Of a stretch of DNA of 64,000 nt, positions 35,121-44,091 are shown one piece after another. Source of the DNA: Fulvivirgaceae bacterium JP3-4 (GTDB lineage: Bacteria > Bacteroidota > Bacteroidia > Cytophagales > Cyclobacteriaceae); NCBI GenBank assembly GCA_029309925.1, contig JARKND010000001.1, positions 1,674,001 to 1,738,000 of the forward strand. Direction: 5' to 3'. Under the pieces are notes generated by a model that did not search any database, had not been told where the DNA came from, and was given only the letters and a program-made list of their open reading frames with translations. The stretch's first letter is position 1; each line of letters opens with the position of its first letter. A program made the translations under genes and the position numbers.

Positions 35121-35858
35121 TCACAGCGAGCCCAAAGTCCTCGACAACCTGTTGGATTTCTTGAGATGCCGGACAAACAGAAACAATGCCGTCAAAATCC
35201 CTACAACAACTCCCGATACAATCAATCTCTCATTCATATCCATTGCAAGTAGCCTGGGATGATGGACGAGAAGGACGAGGTACATAGACAGGCAAAGCAT
35301 GTACAGTGTGTTGTATTCATTCAGCAGGTAGCGTCTCCAATTGAAGATTGCACCGTGAAACGTTTCACTCATCCCTGATAAGTTTGGAATCCAGCGGTTG
35401 ACGTCTTTGGTGTAGAGATCATATTGTGGTCCGAATTTTCCCCGAAGGTAGTTCTCTTCAGCCAGCACTATTGCCTGGTAAATGAAGCAGAATATTGGAA
35501 CTACGATAATGACAAAGTACAGCGAGTTCGAGAGCAATCCTACTCCGAGCAGCATCAGGATATTTCCCACGTAGAGCGGATTACGGCAGTGATGAAACAT
35601 TCCTTCCGTTACAAGATCAACCGCGTAAACCTTTTTGTCCTTACCGCCCCGGACGATATACTTGAACCCGATCGTCATCGCCCTGAATCCCTGACCGATG
35701 ATTGCGATCAGAAGACCGACCACAACGGGCCAGGTAAAATAATTTTCTCCAAACGTTTCTGGTGTGAATAGAGGGGGAGACGGAATGAAGATTGAAGCTC
35801 CGAAAACCGGAAACAGAAGATTCCTGTACTTAAAAAAGAAATTACCAATGGCTACCAT
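35121..35858 (-). CDS. Isoprenylcysteine carboxyl methyltransferase (ICMT)-like membrane protein
   Basis: A 245-residue protein with about six membrane helices. The SAM-binding core of the ICMT/PEMT superfamily is recognisable: GMFHHCRNPLYVGNILMLLG (residues ~85-105) and EENYLRGKFGPQYDLYTKDVNRWIP (~134-158). In bacteria this fold methylates various lipids or small molecules, not prenylated proteins. It starts 6 bases after the cmoA stop, so the two are probably cotranscribed. A heptad array follows its stop. Confidence 0.78.
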   Translation of the reverse strand: MVAIGNFFFKYRNLLFPVFGASIFIPSPPLFTPETFGENYFTWPVVVGLLIAIIGQGFRAMTIGFKYIVRGGKDKKVYAVDLVTEGMFHHCRNPLYVGNILMLLGVGLLSNSLYFVIIVVPIFCFIYQAIVLAEENYLRGKFGPQYDLYTKDVNRWIPNLSGMSETFHGAIFNWRRYLLNEYNTLYMLCLSMYLVLLVHHPRLLAMDMNERLIVSGVVVGILTALFLFVRHLKKSNRLSRTLGSL

Positions 35859-35864
35859 CGAACA

Positions 35865-36590
35865 CTATTTAAAAGCGATCATTCCTGCAAAGTTGTACCA
35901 TTTGAAAAATACTTCGCAGTGTGAAAACCCAGCAGTGAGAAGCATGTCAAGGTCTTCGCTCAGCTTGTAGGGGACAAGCACATTTTCAAGCGCTTCCCGT
36001 TTCTGTGCGATTTCCATGTCGCTGTAATGATTTCGCTTTTTAAAGTCGTAATAGTATTTGATGAAATTTCTGTTGAGACCTGATTCTTCTGCCAGTATTT
36101 TTTCTACCAGTATTAGACAGCCGCCTTCATTGAGACCGTTGTGAATTTGCTCCAGAAGTTTTACACGATAGAGCGGCCGGATAAACTGCAAGGTGAGGCA
36201 GAGCACAACTACAGACGCATTATTAATATCCAGGCCTTTGTTGAGGTCGGCATTTTTTAATTCGAACGGTCGGATCATGCCTGCTTTTTTTAGATTTTCC
36301 TCGCATTGCTTGAGCATCTGGGCAGAGTCATCTACACCGATGAATTTGATCTTCTGGTCCACGGTATTATCCATGTTCTTCATGGTTGTTCCGGTCGAAC
36401 ATCCAAGGTCATAGACATTTGTTCCCGCCCTGGCATATTCTGACGCAAGTTCTCCGATCATTCGCTGCATTTCCAGGTAGTAAGGCACGGAGCGTGTCAC
36501 CATGTCGTCAAAAACCGTCACCACTTTCTGGTCGAACTTGAAATCTGAGGATTGCGTGATGGGGTCTTTGAAAACTTCGTCTTTGGCCAT
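35865..36590 (-). CDS. cmoA: Carboxy-S-adenosyl-L-methionine synthase
   Basis: A 241-residue Rossmann-fold enzyme converting SAM and prephenate to carboxy-SAM. CmoA-specific features are MAKDEVFKDP, the glycine loop VYDLGCSTGTT and QKREALENVLVPY (the segment that carries the Cx-SAM carboxyl-binding Arg in E. coli CmoA, by memory). The partner CmoB, which uses Cx-SAM to make cmo5U34 in tRNA, is not in the window. The gene is instead followed 6 bases on by an ICMT-like methyltransferase. The start is the second Met of the frame (36590). Confidence 0.92.
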   Translation of the reverse strand: MAKDEVFKDPITQSSDFKFDQKVVTVFDDMVTRSVPYYLEMQRMIGELASEYARAGTNVYDLGCSTGTTMKNMDNTVDQKIKFIGVDDSAQMLKQCEENLKKAGMIRPFELKNADLNKGLDINNASVVVLCLTLQFIRPLYRVKLLEQIHNGLNEGGCLILVEKILAEESGLNRNFIKYYYDFKKRNHYSDMEIAQKREALENVLVPYKLSEDLDMLLTAGFSHCEVFFKWYNFAGMIAFK

Positions 36591-36724
36591 AATCATTCTT
36601 TGGAGTTCTAAGTTATTAAAATTGTGACTTTATTAATAAGGTACAAACAGCGCGCCTTGTAAAATGTTTGAGGGAGAGTAGGGGTAAACGCAGCGGGTGT
36701 TGTCTCACTTGCAAAACCAACAAA

Positions 36725-39064
36725 ATGAGACTAACAATCCTTCTCTTGACATTATTGAGTGTGCAGCTGTTTGGACAACAAATCACACAGACCGTTCGGG
36801 GCAAAATTGTAGACCAGGACAGCCAGATGCCGCTGATCGGAGCCACGATCTTTATAGCCGGCTCAAATCCGATTCTCGGATCGGTTACCGATGCTGACGG
36901 AAACTTCAGAATCAACAACGTGCCCATTGGCCGCGTGACGCTGAAAGTTACTTACATGGGTTACGAAGAACATACCGTGCCTAACCTGCTGATTGGTTCA
37001 GCAAAAGAGGAAATCGTCAACATTTCTCTTAAGGAATCAATCAGTACTCTGGATGAAATCGTCATCGAGGGTAACGATCCGAAAGGAGAGGTGCTGAATG
37101 AGATGGCGCTGATCAGTGCGCATACCTTCTCCGTTGAGGAAACCCAGCGTTTTGCCGGGTCATTCGATGACCCTGCAAGGATGGCCGTGGCATTTGCCGG
37201 TGTGAACGGTGATGCCGAAGGGAACAATGACATTATTGTGCGCGGAAACTCGCCTAAGGGAATCTTGTGGAGACTTGAAGGAATCGCTATTCCAAATCCA
37301 AATCACTTTGCCGGTGAAGGATCAACTGGTGGGCCGATCAATGCGCTTAGCAGCAAAATGCTCAGCAACTCCGATTTCTTTACGGGCGCCTTTGCTCCGG
37401 AATATGGCGATGCAACATCGGGTGTGTTTGACATGAAATTGAAAAATGGAAACAACGAACAGCGTGAATACACAGCTGCCATCAGCACGTTGGGTATTGA
37501 CATGACCGCTGAAGGGCCTCTTTCCCAAAATTCGCGCGGTTCATATCTCGCCAACTATCGGTACTCTGCGCTTGATCTGCTCGACCGTGCAGGTGTTGTA
37601 GACTTTGGCGGTGTGCCGCGATACCAGGACATGTCATTTAAAATTTCTTTGCCTGTTAATGCAAAGCATAATTTTTCACTCTTCGGCCTCGGTGGCGTGA
37701 GTGGTATTGACACGGAAGAAACGGATGAAGAAAATGAAACGCTGATCACCGGAAAGTTCAATGGCAAAAACAAGCTTGGGGTTCTCGGCATTACGCATAT
37801 CTGGCAGATGAATGAAGACATGTTCCTTCGCTCTTCTCTTGCAGCTACCGGGACCGAAAGTGCTTTCAGGTATGACATTCCGGATGATCAGAAAAATTTT
37901 TACACCATCGAAAATGGAAGCATCGGGAAATCGTCCACGATCGCTGCAACTACTTTCAACTATAAGCTAAACGCGAAAAACAAAGTTGAAACAGGTTTGA
38001 TCTTTACGCAGCTGAACTTCAACATGCGTGTTGATGAGTGGGATTTTGAACGCGATCAGCTCTTGAATGAGTTATCGGACAACGGAAGCTCGTCAACACT
38101 GCAGGCGTTTGCAAGCTGGAAGCACCGCATGAACGATGATCTGACCTTTATTTCCGGATTGCATTACCTGCGATTCTCGCTAAACGGGAATCATTCCATC
38201 GAGCCTCGCGTTGCGGTCAAATGGCAGGCAACTGAAAAGCAATCTTTCAACCTCGGGGCTGGACTGCACAGCAAACTCGAGGGTGTGTCAACGTACCTTG
38301 CAAAGCGGCAGGAAGACAATGGAACAATGTCTCAGCCTAACAAAGATCTTGAGCTGACCAAAGCCGCGCACTTCGTTTTGGGATATGATAATCAGCTTGG
38401 TGCAAACACGCATATGAAGATTGAAACATATTATCAGCATCTTTTCGATGTGCCGGTTGAAAATTCAGCGTCCAGTGCGTTTTCTCTTCTCAATATGAGC
38501 GAAGGCTATACTACCCGCGACCTTGTGAATAACGGCACAGGAAAAAATTATGGCGTTGAATTAACAGTTGAACGCTATCTCCATCGCGGCCTTTACTATA
38601 TGAGCACGCTTTCATTATTCAGATCCTTGTACACTGCTGCAGACGGAATTGAACGCAAGTCTGCCTTCGACAACAACTATGTCGCAAACCTTATTGGTGG
38701 AAAAGAATTCAATGTGGGTGCGCCATCAAAGAATAAGGTTCTTTTCGTGAATACAAAAGTTGCGTTTATCGGTGGCAAGCGCTATTCCCCGGTGCTGCTG
38801 CAGGAATCCATTGAAAAGGCTTCAGAAGTGATCGATGAGACAAATCCGTTCTCGAAGAAAAGTGGCGATATCTTCCGAACAGATTTTTCAATCGGGTTAA
38901 GACGTAATCGCAAACGCACAACGACCGAATTCAAGTTTGATGTCCAGAACATCTTTAACAACCAGACGGTGGTGAGTGAGGATTATATCCCCGCATCGCA
39001 GTCTATCTACCGCAACAAACAGCTTGGAATGTTACCGACCATCAGCTACAAAATCAGCTTCTAA
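36725..39064 (+). CDS. TonB-dependent receptor with carboxypeptidase-like regulatory domain
   Basis: A 779-residue outer-membrane receptor. After a signal peptide (MRLTILLLTLLSVQLFGQ), a CarboxypepD_reg domain (residues ~22-95, GKIVDQDSQMPLIGATIFIAG) leads into a plug with FDDPARMAVAFAGVNGDAEGNNDIIVRG and a beta barrel ending in a terminal aromatic strand (TISYKISF). It lacks the SusC-type ENTIRG pattern and has no SusD, so it probably takes up a metal complex or small molecule. The ATG is chosen for the signal peptide. It is divergent from cmoA. A terminator follows. Confidence 0.88.
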   Translation: MRLTILLLTLLSVQLFGQQITQTVRGKIVDQDSQMPLIGATIFIAGSNPILGSVTDADGNFRINNVPIGRVTLKVTYMGYEEHTVPNLLIGSAKEEIVNISLKESISTLDEIVIEGNDPKGEVLNEMALISAHTFSVEETQRFAGSFDDPARMAVAFAGVNGDAEGNNDIIVRGNSPKGILWRLEGIAIPNPNHFAGEGSTGGPINALSSKMLSNSDFFTGAFAPEYGDATSGVFDMKLKNGNNEQREYTAAISTLGIDMTAEGPLSQNSRGSYLANYRYSALDLLDRAGVVDFGGVPRYQDMSFKISLPVNAKHNFSLFGLGGVSGIDTEETDEENETLITGKFNGKNKLGVLGITHIWQMNEDMFLRSSLAATGTESAFRYDIPDDQKNFYTIENGSIGKSSTIAATTFNYKLNAKNKVETGLIFTQLNFNMRVDEWDFERDQLLNELSDNGSSSTLQAFASWKHRMNDDLTFISGLHYLRFSLNGNHSIEPRVAVKWQATEKQSFNLGAGLHSKLEGVSTYLAKRQEDNGTMSQPNKDLELTKAAHFVLGYDNQLGANTHMKIETYYQHLFDVPVENSASSAFSLLNMSEGYTTRDLVNNGTGKNYGVELTVERYLHRGLYYMSTLSLFRSLYTAADGIERKSAFDNNYVANLIGGKEFNVGAPSKNKVLFVNTKVAFIGGKRYSPVLLQESIEKASEVIDETNPFSKKSGDIFRTDFSIGLRRNRKRTTTEFKFDVQNIFNNQTVVSEDYIPASQSIYRNKQLGMLPTISYKISF

Positions 39065-39084
39065 GCTTTTGGAGATTTCCAGTC

Positions 39085-39120
39085 ACCCTGGCGAATGATG
39101 GCGTCAGGGTTTTTCTTTTT
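39085..39120 (+). terminator. Rho-independent terminator of the TonB receptor gene
   Basis: ACCCTG (39085-39090) pairs with CAGGGT (39105-39110), followed by a T-rich run (TTTTCTTTTT). It lies 21 bases after the stop and reaches the convergent AlkB-like gene end. Confidence 0.75.
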
Positions 39121-39685
39121 ATTGCCTCAGCGTTCGAAGTGTGATCGAGTATCTGATTTCGCTGACGGGTGCGGTGCTATGTTCCCAGGCAGTCCGGGAT
39201 TCGCCCGAGATAATGTAAAGCGACCTGCGCCTTACCGGGATGGAGATCACTGCGTTCCGATGCTGAAGCTTTTTGTCGTATGGACGTAGTTTAAAGACGC
39301 AGTCAGCTTGTAATGAGATACCTGCGATCATATCGAAAGACGGAGCATCGCGGTGCCAGTTGATGACGGAGCCTACGGGATATTCGGTGACCAGCAGTTC
39401 GGCAAAAGCCGCGACCGGAGTTTTTGTGAGCTCACTGACTCTTCCGATAAGCCATTCGAGTTCACCCGGAATCTCATTGCTCCTGGTCAAAGCCTTGTTT
39501 TGAAAATTATAGTCGTATCCGAAGCTCTGAACTTTTCTTTTGGCTTCGTAGCCGTGAAAGATGAATGTGTGAAGTGGTATGTTTTTAACGATCGCAATTG
39601 CTTGTTCCTCCTCTTCAGGGGTGAGGAAATTTTCGTGGTAAGAGAATCCGTCCGGATAGGGAGGGTTTCCGAACAGATCAGTCAT
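39119..39685 (-). CDS. AlkB-like 2-oxoglutarate/Fe(II)-dependent dioxygenase
   Basis: A 188-residue oxygenase of the AlkB superfamily, which removes alkyl groups from nucleic acids (or proteins, in some members). The iron ligands are visible as His111 and Asp113 in NWHRDAP, with the distal His in WEHSTAP. RYSITLR provides the two Arg for 2-oxoglutarate (R-x5-R). It overlaps by 4 bases with the start of its own frame and the stop of the upstream kinase gene (ATGA), so the two are translationally coupled. Its target is unknown. Confidence 0.85.
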   Translation of the reverse strand: MTDLFGNPPYPDGFSYHENFLTPEEEEQAIAIVKNIPLHTFIFHGYEAKRKVQSFGYDYNFQNKALTRSNEIPGELEWLIGRVSELTKTPVAAFAELLVTEYPVGSVINWHRDAPSFDMIAGISLQADCVFKLRPYDKKLQHRNAVISIPVRRRSLYIISGESRTAWEHSTAPVSEIRYSITLRTLRQ

Positions 39686-40854
39686 TGTGAGATGCGGTTG
39701 TTCGTGATCGACAAATGCTCGGCACTGTCGTTATCCTCTGCTACGTCATTTATTTGAAAAGTGACAGTGAATACGGAGCCTTCATCCTCCTTGCTTTGAA
39801 AGGTGATGGACCCGCCCATTAGGGTCACGAGCTTTTTCACGATGTATAAGCCCATTCCGATCGATTGTTCACCCCGGAGACCGTCACGACTGGCACGCGA
39901 GTTTTTCTCAAATAAGAATCGATGCAGGTGTTGAGGAATCCCGATGCCTTTGTCCTGCACTGAACAGGAAAACGTCTTTTCATTGCCAGTGACGCGAAGC
40001 TCGATCGTACTCCCTGACGGAGACCATTTCAAGGCATTAGAAAGAAGATTGTTGATCACCTGCAGGAATTTCACATCGTCAAGTGAGACATTGAGGGCCT
40101 GGACATTCGATTTGACAATAAAACTAAAGTCCGGATAGGATTTCTTAAAGCGTTCAAGGATCGCGTCAAGTTTTGTCAATAACTCGAAACGGTTACGCTT
40201 AACTGAAATGCGGGATGACACCAGGTGTTCTTCTTCGAGAAATTCATTGACGATCTCAATGCAGTGCCGGGTGTTTTCCTTTACAAGCTGAATGTGAGCC
40301 TGGACGTTAGGCATCTCGCTCACCTCCGCTACTTTCTCCAAAGACTCGAGCAGGTTTCTTGATATTGCCAGAGGACCGCTAAGATTATGGGTGACCATGT
40401 CAAGCAACGTATTCTTTTTGGCTCCGTAATCGATAATGTAATTTTCATGCTGGCGGGTGATGGTGATGTCGCGAAAAAATGCGATCACATATTTTTCACC
40501 TTCGATCACATAAGCATTCACGAGCACATTCCTGATCGAACCTTCATGTGAGCGCGTTGAGAATTCTACGTTTTCAACACGCCCTTCCCGCAATAGCGTC
40601 TGATAGTGTATTGTAAGGTGTTCAAGGTCATTGTCCACGATGTGTGACATGAAAAATTCCGCCTGGTGCGTGAAGGCATCATGACTGATGTCAAAGATGT
40701 TGACGAGGGACTGGTTGACGTATTCTATTTTTTTCGACCGGACGTTGAATAATAGCATCCCATCGCTGGAAACACTTCCAAACGTCTGGAGAGCAGCAAT
40801 GAGCGTACTTTTAGTCACGGCTAGATAAATTGGATTCGTTTGCCGTGCTGGCAA
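39682..40854 (-). CDS. PAS-domain sensor histidine kinase
   Basis: A 390-residue cytoplasmic kinase without membrane helices. A PAS domain (residues ~20-135) ends in the FRDITITR linker. The phospho-acceptor is His156 in MVTHNLSGPLAIS, an N-box NNLLSNALKWS follows, and G-boxes DKGIGIP and GMGLYIVKKL are intact. It sits between a NarL-type regulator (12 bp upstream) and the AlkB-like gene (4-base overlap). The kinase-regulator pair probably work together; the signal is unknown and likely cytoplasmic. Confidence 0.9.
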   Translation of the reverse strand: MPARQTNPIYLAVTKSTLIAALQTFGSVSSDGMLLFNVRSKKIEYVNQSLVNIFDISHDAFTHQAEFFMSHIVDNDLEHLTIHYQTLLREGRVENVEFSTRSHEGSIRNVLVNAYVIEGEKYVIAFFRDITITRQHENYIIDYGAKKNTLLDMVTHNLSGPLAISRNLLESLEKVAEVSEMPNVQAHIQLVKENTRHCIEIVNEFLEEEHLVSSRISVKRNRFELLTKLDAILERFKKSYPDFSFIVKSNVQALNVSLDDVKFLQVINNLLSNALKWSPSGSTIELRVTGNEKTFSCSVQDKGIGIPQHLHRFLFEKNSRASRDGLRGEQSIGMGLYIVKKLVTLMGGSITFQSKEDEGSVFTVTFQINDVAEDNDSAEHLSITNNRISQ

Positions 40855-40866
40855 AAATAAACATGC

Positions 40867-41544
40867 CTACTTCTTAATAACGCCTCGGGATGACGCGTAC
40901 GCGATCAACTCAACCGTATTTTTCACCTGCGCCTTGCTCACCAGATTCTTACGGTGACTTTCAACCGTTTTCTCGGTAATAAAGAGTTTTTTCGCGATTT
41001 CGCGAGTGGAATAGCCTTCGGCAAGGAGATCCAGAACTTCCCGCTCACGCTTCGAAAAGAAATCGTCCGTGCTTTCAAGGGTATCTTCAATCCCCGCAAG
41101 GAACTTGTTGAGGTTTTTCAGCTTTTTCGAAGTCTCCTTGCAGATATACTTTTTCCCGCTGTTCACCACTTTGATCCCGTGTAGCAACTCCTCGAAGCCA
41201 GCCTTCTTTGAGACAAACCCCATGGCTCCTGCCTTCATGATCTTTGCCACGCGGTCGGCATCATCGTACACCGAATGGGCAAGTACTTTAATATCGGGCG
41301 ACAACTTCAGCACTTTTCTGCAGATCTCAAACCCGTCAGGCGCTTCGATGTGCTCCATTGAGTCGAGGTAGATGTCAAGGATGAGCACATCGATTTTAGT
41401 AGATGGCAATAGTTTAAGCAGCTGTTCGCCATGCTGTGCCTCACCGACAATATTGATCTGGAAATCCTGCGAAAGAAGAAAGCGGATACCATCGCGCATT
41501 ATCTTATAGTCTTCGAGGTGAAAGACTTTTATCCTTTGAGGCAT
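40867..41544 (-). CDS. NarL/FixJ-family response regulator
   Basis: A 225-residue DNA-binding regulator. The receiver has phospho-acceptor Asp57 (VLILDIYL) and the conserved Lys in FVSKKAG. The C-terminal LuxR HTH is LDLLAEGYSTREIAKKLFITEKTVESHRKNL. It is first in a three-gene run with the PAS kinase and the AlkB-like dioxygenase. Its promoter region is shared with a divergent receiver-only gene and contains a 12-bp palindrome (41634-41645). Confidence 0.93.
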   Translation of the reverse strand: MPQRIKVFHLEDYKIMRDGIRFLLSQDFQINIVGEAQHGEQLLKLLPSTKIDVLILDIYLDSMEHIEAPDGFEICRKVLKLSPDIKVLAHSVYDDADRVAKIMKAGAMGFVSKKAGFEELLHGIKVVNSGKKYICKETSKKLKNLNKFLAGIEDTLESTDDFFSKREREVLDLLAEGYSTREIAKKLFITEKTVESHRKNLVSKAQVKNTVELIAYASSRGVIKK

Positions 41545-41719
41545 TATTTCGTATTAGATATTTGAGCGACTAAAGAAATGCAACAGCGCATTATCACACA
41601 ATCGTTCCTCAAAAAAAAAATAAAATTCCGGGTTTATCCGGATAATCTGATTGTACCGAGCCCCGTACTTTTACAACATACTAATCTGGCGCACCCCGGG
41701 CCGCATGAAGGGAAGATCC

Positions 41720-42100
41720 ATGAAAATTTTTTATCTCGATGATGATTCCGAAGAACTTGAGCTTTTCAGGGAAGCGCTCGAAGAATCGGATCCTTCGATC
41801 CGGCTATGCGGTTTTACAGACTGCCACACCGCGCTGAACGAACTGCCGCGGATGGAATGCCTGGACCTGATTTTTCTCGACTTCAATATGCCGGTAATGA
41901 ACGGTGAGGAATGCCTCAGGCGCATTAAGCTTATGCCGGAAGTGGCCCATATTCCGGTAATTATTTATTCAACTGGAGTGTACCCGGAGCTGCGCCAACG
42001 GCTTATGAGCAAGGGGGCCGCCATGGTAATTCAAAAGCACGACTCACCGATCGCCCTCAGAAAATTCATTCGTTCTCATTTTATGACAGCGTCCGACTAA
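41720..42100 (+). CDS. Single-domain response regulator
   Basis: A 126-residue receiver-only protein. Phospho-acceptor Asp54 in LIFLDFNMP, acidic pair in LDDDSEE and the conserved Thr/Lys (YSTG, IQKHDS) fit the fold. There is no output domain, so it acts by protein contact, like CheY/Rcp1 types. The ATG at 41720 is chosen because MKIFYLDDD is the usual start; GGGAAGA lies eight bases upstream. It is divergent from the NarL-type gene and may serve the same kinase; this is inference. Confidence 0.88.
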   Translation: MKIFYLDDDSEELELFREALEESDPSIRLCGFTDCHTALNELPRMECLDLIFLDFNMPVMNGEECLRRIKLMPEVAHIPVIIYSTGVYPELRQRLMSKGAAMVIQKHDSPIALRKFIRSHFMTASD

Positions 42101-42192
42101 TCGCTAGCAGAAAAAAGTTTGCGGTCCCTAACGATTGTGAGGTTTGATTCACTGGAAAGTGTATCTTACGATATAACTTAAACACTTCACCA

Positions 42193-43116
42193 ATGAGCAA
42201 CTTAAAAAACCTTTCTGGCGCAATCGCGCTTCTTCTGATCGGGGCAGCCTGTGAAAATCAAGATGCTGTTCAAACCCTTAAACCCCTGGACGACTCACCG
42301 GTATTCATGGAACTGGGGCGTTCTTCAGGCAGCGCCAGGCTGGCAGAAGAAGGAAATTTCGCAGTGTTTTCTGCGGAATATCTCACAACAGAAGAGTCGG
42401 GCCAGGTAGGCCGGACAGTTTATTTCAACAATGTTGGTAACAAGCAACTCAGTGCCGATTTCGTTCCCGGTGTGAGCCTTGATAACTCCGACAACATCTC
42501 TTACTACGTTGATAACAACAGGCCCAGTGCTGACCTCGCGGTATCTGCATCGAGCGCAGCCATCGTTCGGGCCATGACTACCTGGGACAATGTTACCTGC
42601 TCAAATCTTGGACTGACACAGATTCCTTACAACTCGGCAAGAAGAACCGGATACGTGAGCGCACTGCTTGGTTATGGCGGAAGCTTCGGTTACACCGCTG
42701 ACGTTGTCCATGCCGGATGGTTACCAAAAGGTTTCTTTGACCTGCTCGCGGCTCAGGGTAGCACATTCATTCTCGGTGTGACATTCACGATCACATTCAC
42801 GGATCAAAATGGCAATGCTACTGATCTTGACAACAATGGCAAAGCAGATGTAGCCTGGAGGGAAATCTATTACAATGATAATTTCACCTGGAAAATCGGC
42901 AATCACTACGATGTGGAAACGATCGCCCTTCACGAAGCAGGTCATGGTTTGAGCCAGGGGCACTTTGGAAGCGCTTTCGCCAGTGGCGGCAATAATAAAT
43001 TGCATTTCGCACCACGTGCTGTCATGAATGCAGCTTACTCAGGTATTCAGACTTCCATCGGAGAGACAGACAACGCGGGTCACTGCAGCAACTGGGCAGC
43101 GTGGAATAACAATTAA
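42193..43116 (+). CDS. Metzincin-type zinc metalloprotease lipoprotein
   Basis: A 307-residue secreted lipoprotein. The lipobox is LLIGAAC. The zinc site is HEAGHGLSQGH (His247, Glu248, His251, His257), and the Met-turn is AVMNAAY near residue 280, giving a metzincin fold. One deviation: the usual Gly of H-E-x-x-H-x-x-G-x-x-H is Ser254. The prodomain-like N-terminus (~60-130) is beta-rich. It is probably a surface or periplasmic protease; the substrate is unknown. Paired heptad arrays follow its stop. Confidence 0.8.
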   Translation: MSNLKNLSGAIALLLIGAACENQDAVQTLKPLDDSPVFMELGRSSGSARLAEEGNFAVFSAEYLTTEESGQVGRTVYFNNVGNKQLSADFVPGVSLDNSDNISYYVDNNRPSADLAVSASSAAIVRAMTTWDNVTCSNLGLTQIPYNSARRTGYVSALLGYGGSFGYTADVVHAGWLPKGFFDLLAAQGSTFILGVTFTITFTDQNGNATDLDNNGKADVAWREIYYNDNFTWKIGNHYDVETIALHEAGHGLSQGHFGSAFASGGNNKLHFAPRAVMNAAYSGIQTSIGETDNAGHCSNWAAWNNN

Positions 43117-43117
43117 T

Positions 43118-43305
43118 CAGTAGGCAGTAGGCAACAGTCAGTAGGCAATTTTTTCGATTGTTTGACGGGTCGTCTAACGATGACAATCGCCTACTGTTTA
43201 TTGCCTACTGTCTACTTCACATTTAGGAAACAGTTGACATCGTTGCCGACTCTGCCAATAAAGCGACTCCCTTGCCTACTGTCCATTGCTTACTGCCTAC
43301 TTTAC
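43118..43305. repeat. Heptad arrays (CAGTAGG/CCTACTG) between convergent genes
   Basis: The left arm at 43118-43150 contains CAGTAGG, CAGTAGG, CAACAGT and CAGTAGG in phase. Two right arms, at 43187-43216 and 43271-43305, carry CCTACTG, TCCATTG, CTTACTG and CCTACTT units, complementary to the left one. Three arms allow two alternative hairpins. The last arm overlaps the TRIC-type gene stop. The metalloprotease stop lies two bases before the left arm. Confidence 0.82.
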
Positions 43306-43913
43306 TTAACCTTGCTCCCTAACCTCGGAAGCTCAACATTGAACCTTATAGCGATAATCCTGATCACAATGATCAGCCCGGATGAGATCAGAAGGTTTAC
43401 ATTGCGATCGACAAAATTCAACAGTATCAGGTATAGCACAGCACCTGCAAGGCAGGCTGTTGCATAGATTTCCTTATTAAAAATTACCGGAGTCTGATTG
43501 GTCAAGGTGTCGCGGATGACGCCACCCATCACTGCTGTGAAGACTCCCATTATTGCCGCGATCTCAGCGCTCACGCCAAGGCTCAGCGCCTTTTCGACAC
43601 CGATGATGGTGAAGAAGGCAATTCCGACCATATCGAAGAGCAGCATGGTGCGCCTGAACTTAGAAATGTGATCGAAAAATATAAAAGCAGTGATCACGCC
43701 CAGGATAATTCCGTAGAGAAAATTGACATCACCGATCCAAACGAGGGGAAAACTACCCAACATCATATCCCGCAAGCTTCCACCTCCAATAGCTGTGACA
43801 AACCCTGTGAACGCTACACCAAACCAGTTGCGGTGTTTGTCTTCTGTGGCAAGCACTCCTGAGATGGCGAAGAAGTAGGTTCCGACAAGCTCAAGTGCAT
43901 ATTGGATGTTCAT
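43302..43913 (-). CDS. Trimeric intracellular cation channel (TRIC/YadS) family protein
   Basis: A 203-residue membrane protein with about seven helices. The internal two-fold repeat is marked by AIGGGSLRDMMLG (residues ~41-53) and AVMGGVIRDTLT (~128-139), each with the GGG/GG-x-x-RD signature of bacterial TRIC (UPF0126) channels, which pass K+ or Na+. No accessory gene is adjacent. It is divergent from the receiver gene at 44092. Confidence 0.9.
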   Translation of the reverse strand: MNIQYALELVGTYFFAISGVLATEDKHRNWFGVAFTGFVTAIGGGSLRDMMLGSFPLVWIGDVNFLYGIILGVITAFIFFDHISKFRRTMLLFDMVGIAFFTIIGVEKALSLGVSAEIAAIMGVFTAVMGGVIRDTLTNQTPVIFNKEIYATACLAGAVLYLILLNFVDRNVNLLISSGLIIVIRIIAIRFNVELPRLGSKVK

Positions 43914-44091
43914 AGGCGATCAGGTCATTGGATCGAACCAAGTATAAGGAAAAGGGATTTGATTTTAAAACTCCGTCTGTTTATCCAACCGCCAACACCA
44001 GCGGCCATTGCTGCTTCACATCTTGGGAGAAACGCAGCGGGCACGCTTTTTAATCAGCCATTATAACTCTTCAAAGATGAGGGGAAATACT

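Noticed and set aside
41634-41645. 12-bp palindrome TTATCCGGATAA between the two response-regulator genes, as an operator
   Set aside because: A perfect 6-bp-arm palindrome is expected by chance about 16 times in 64 kb, so position alone is too weak. Worth a motif search only if it recurs.
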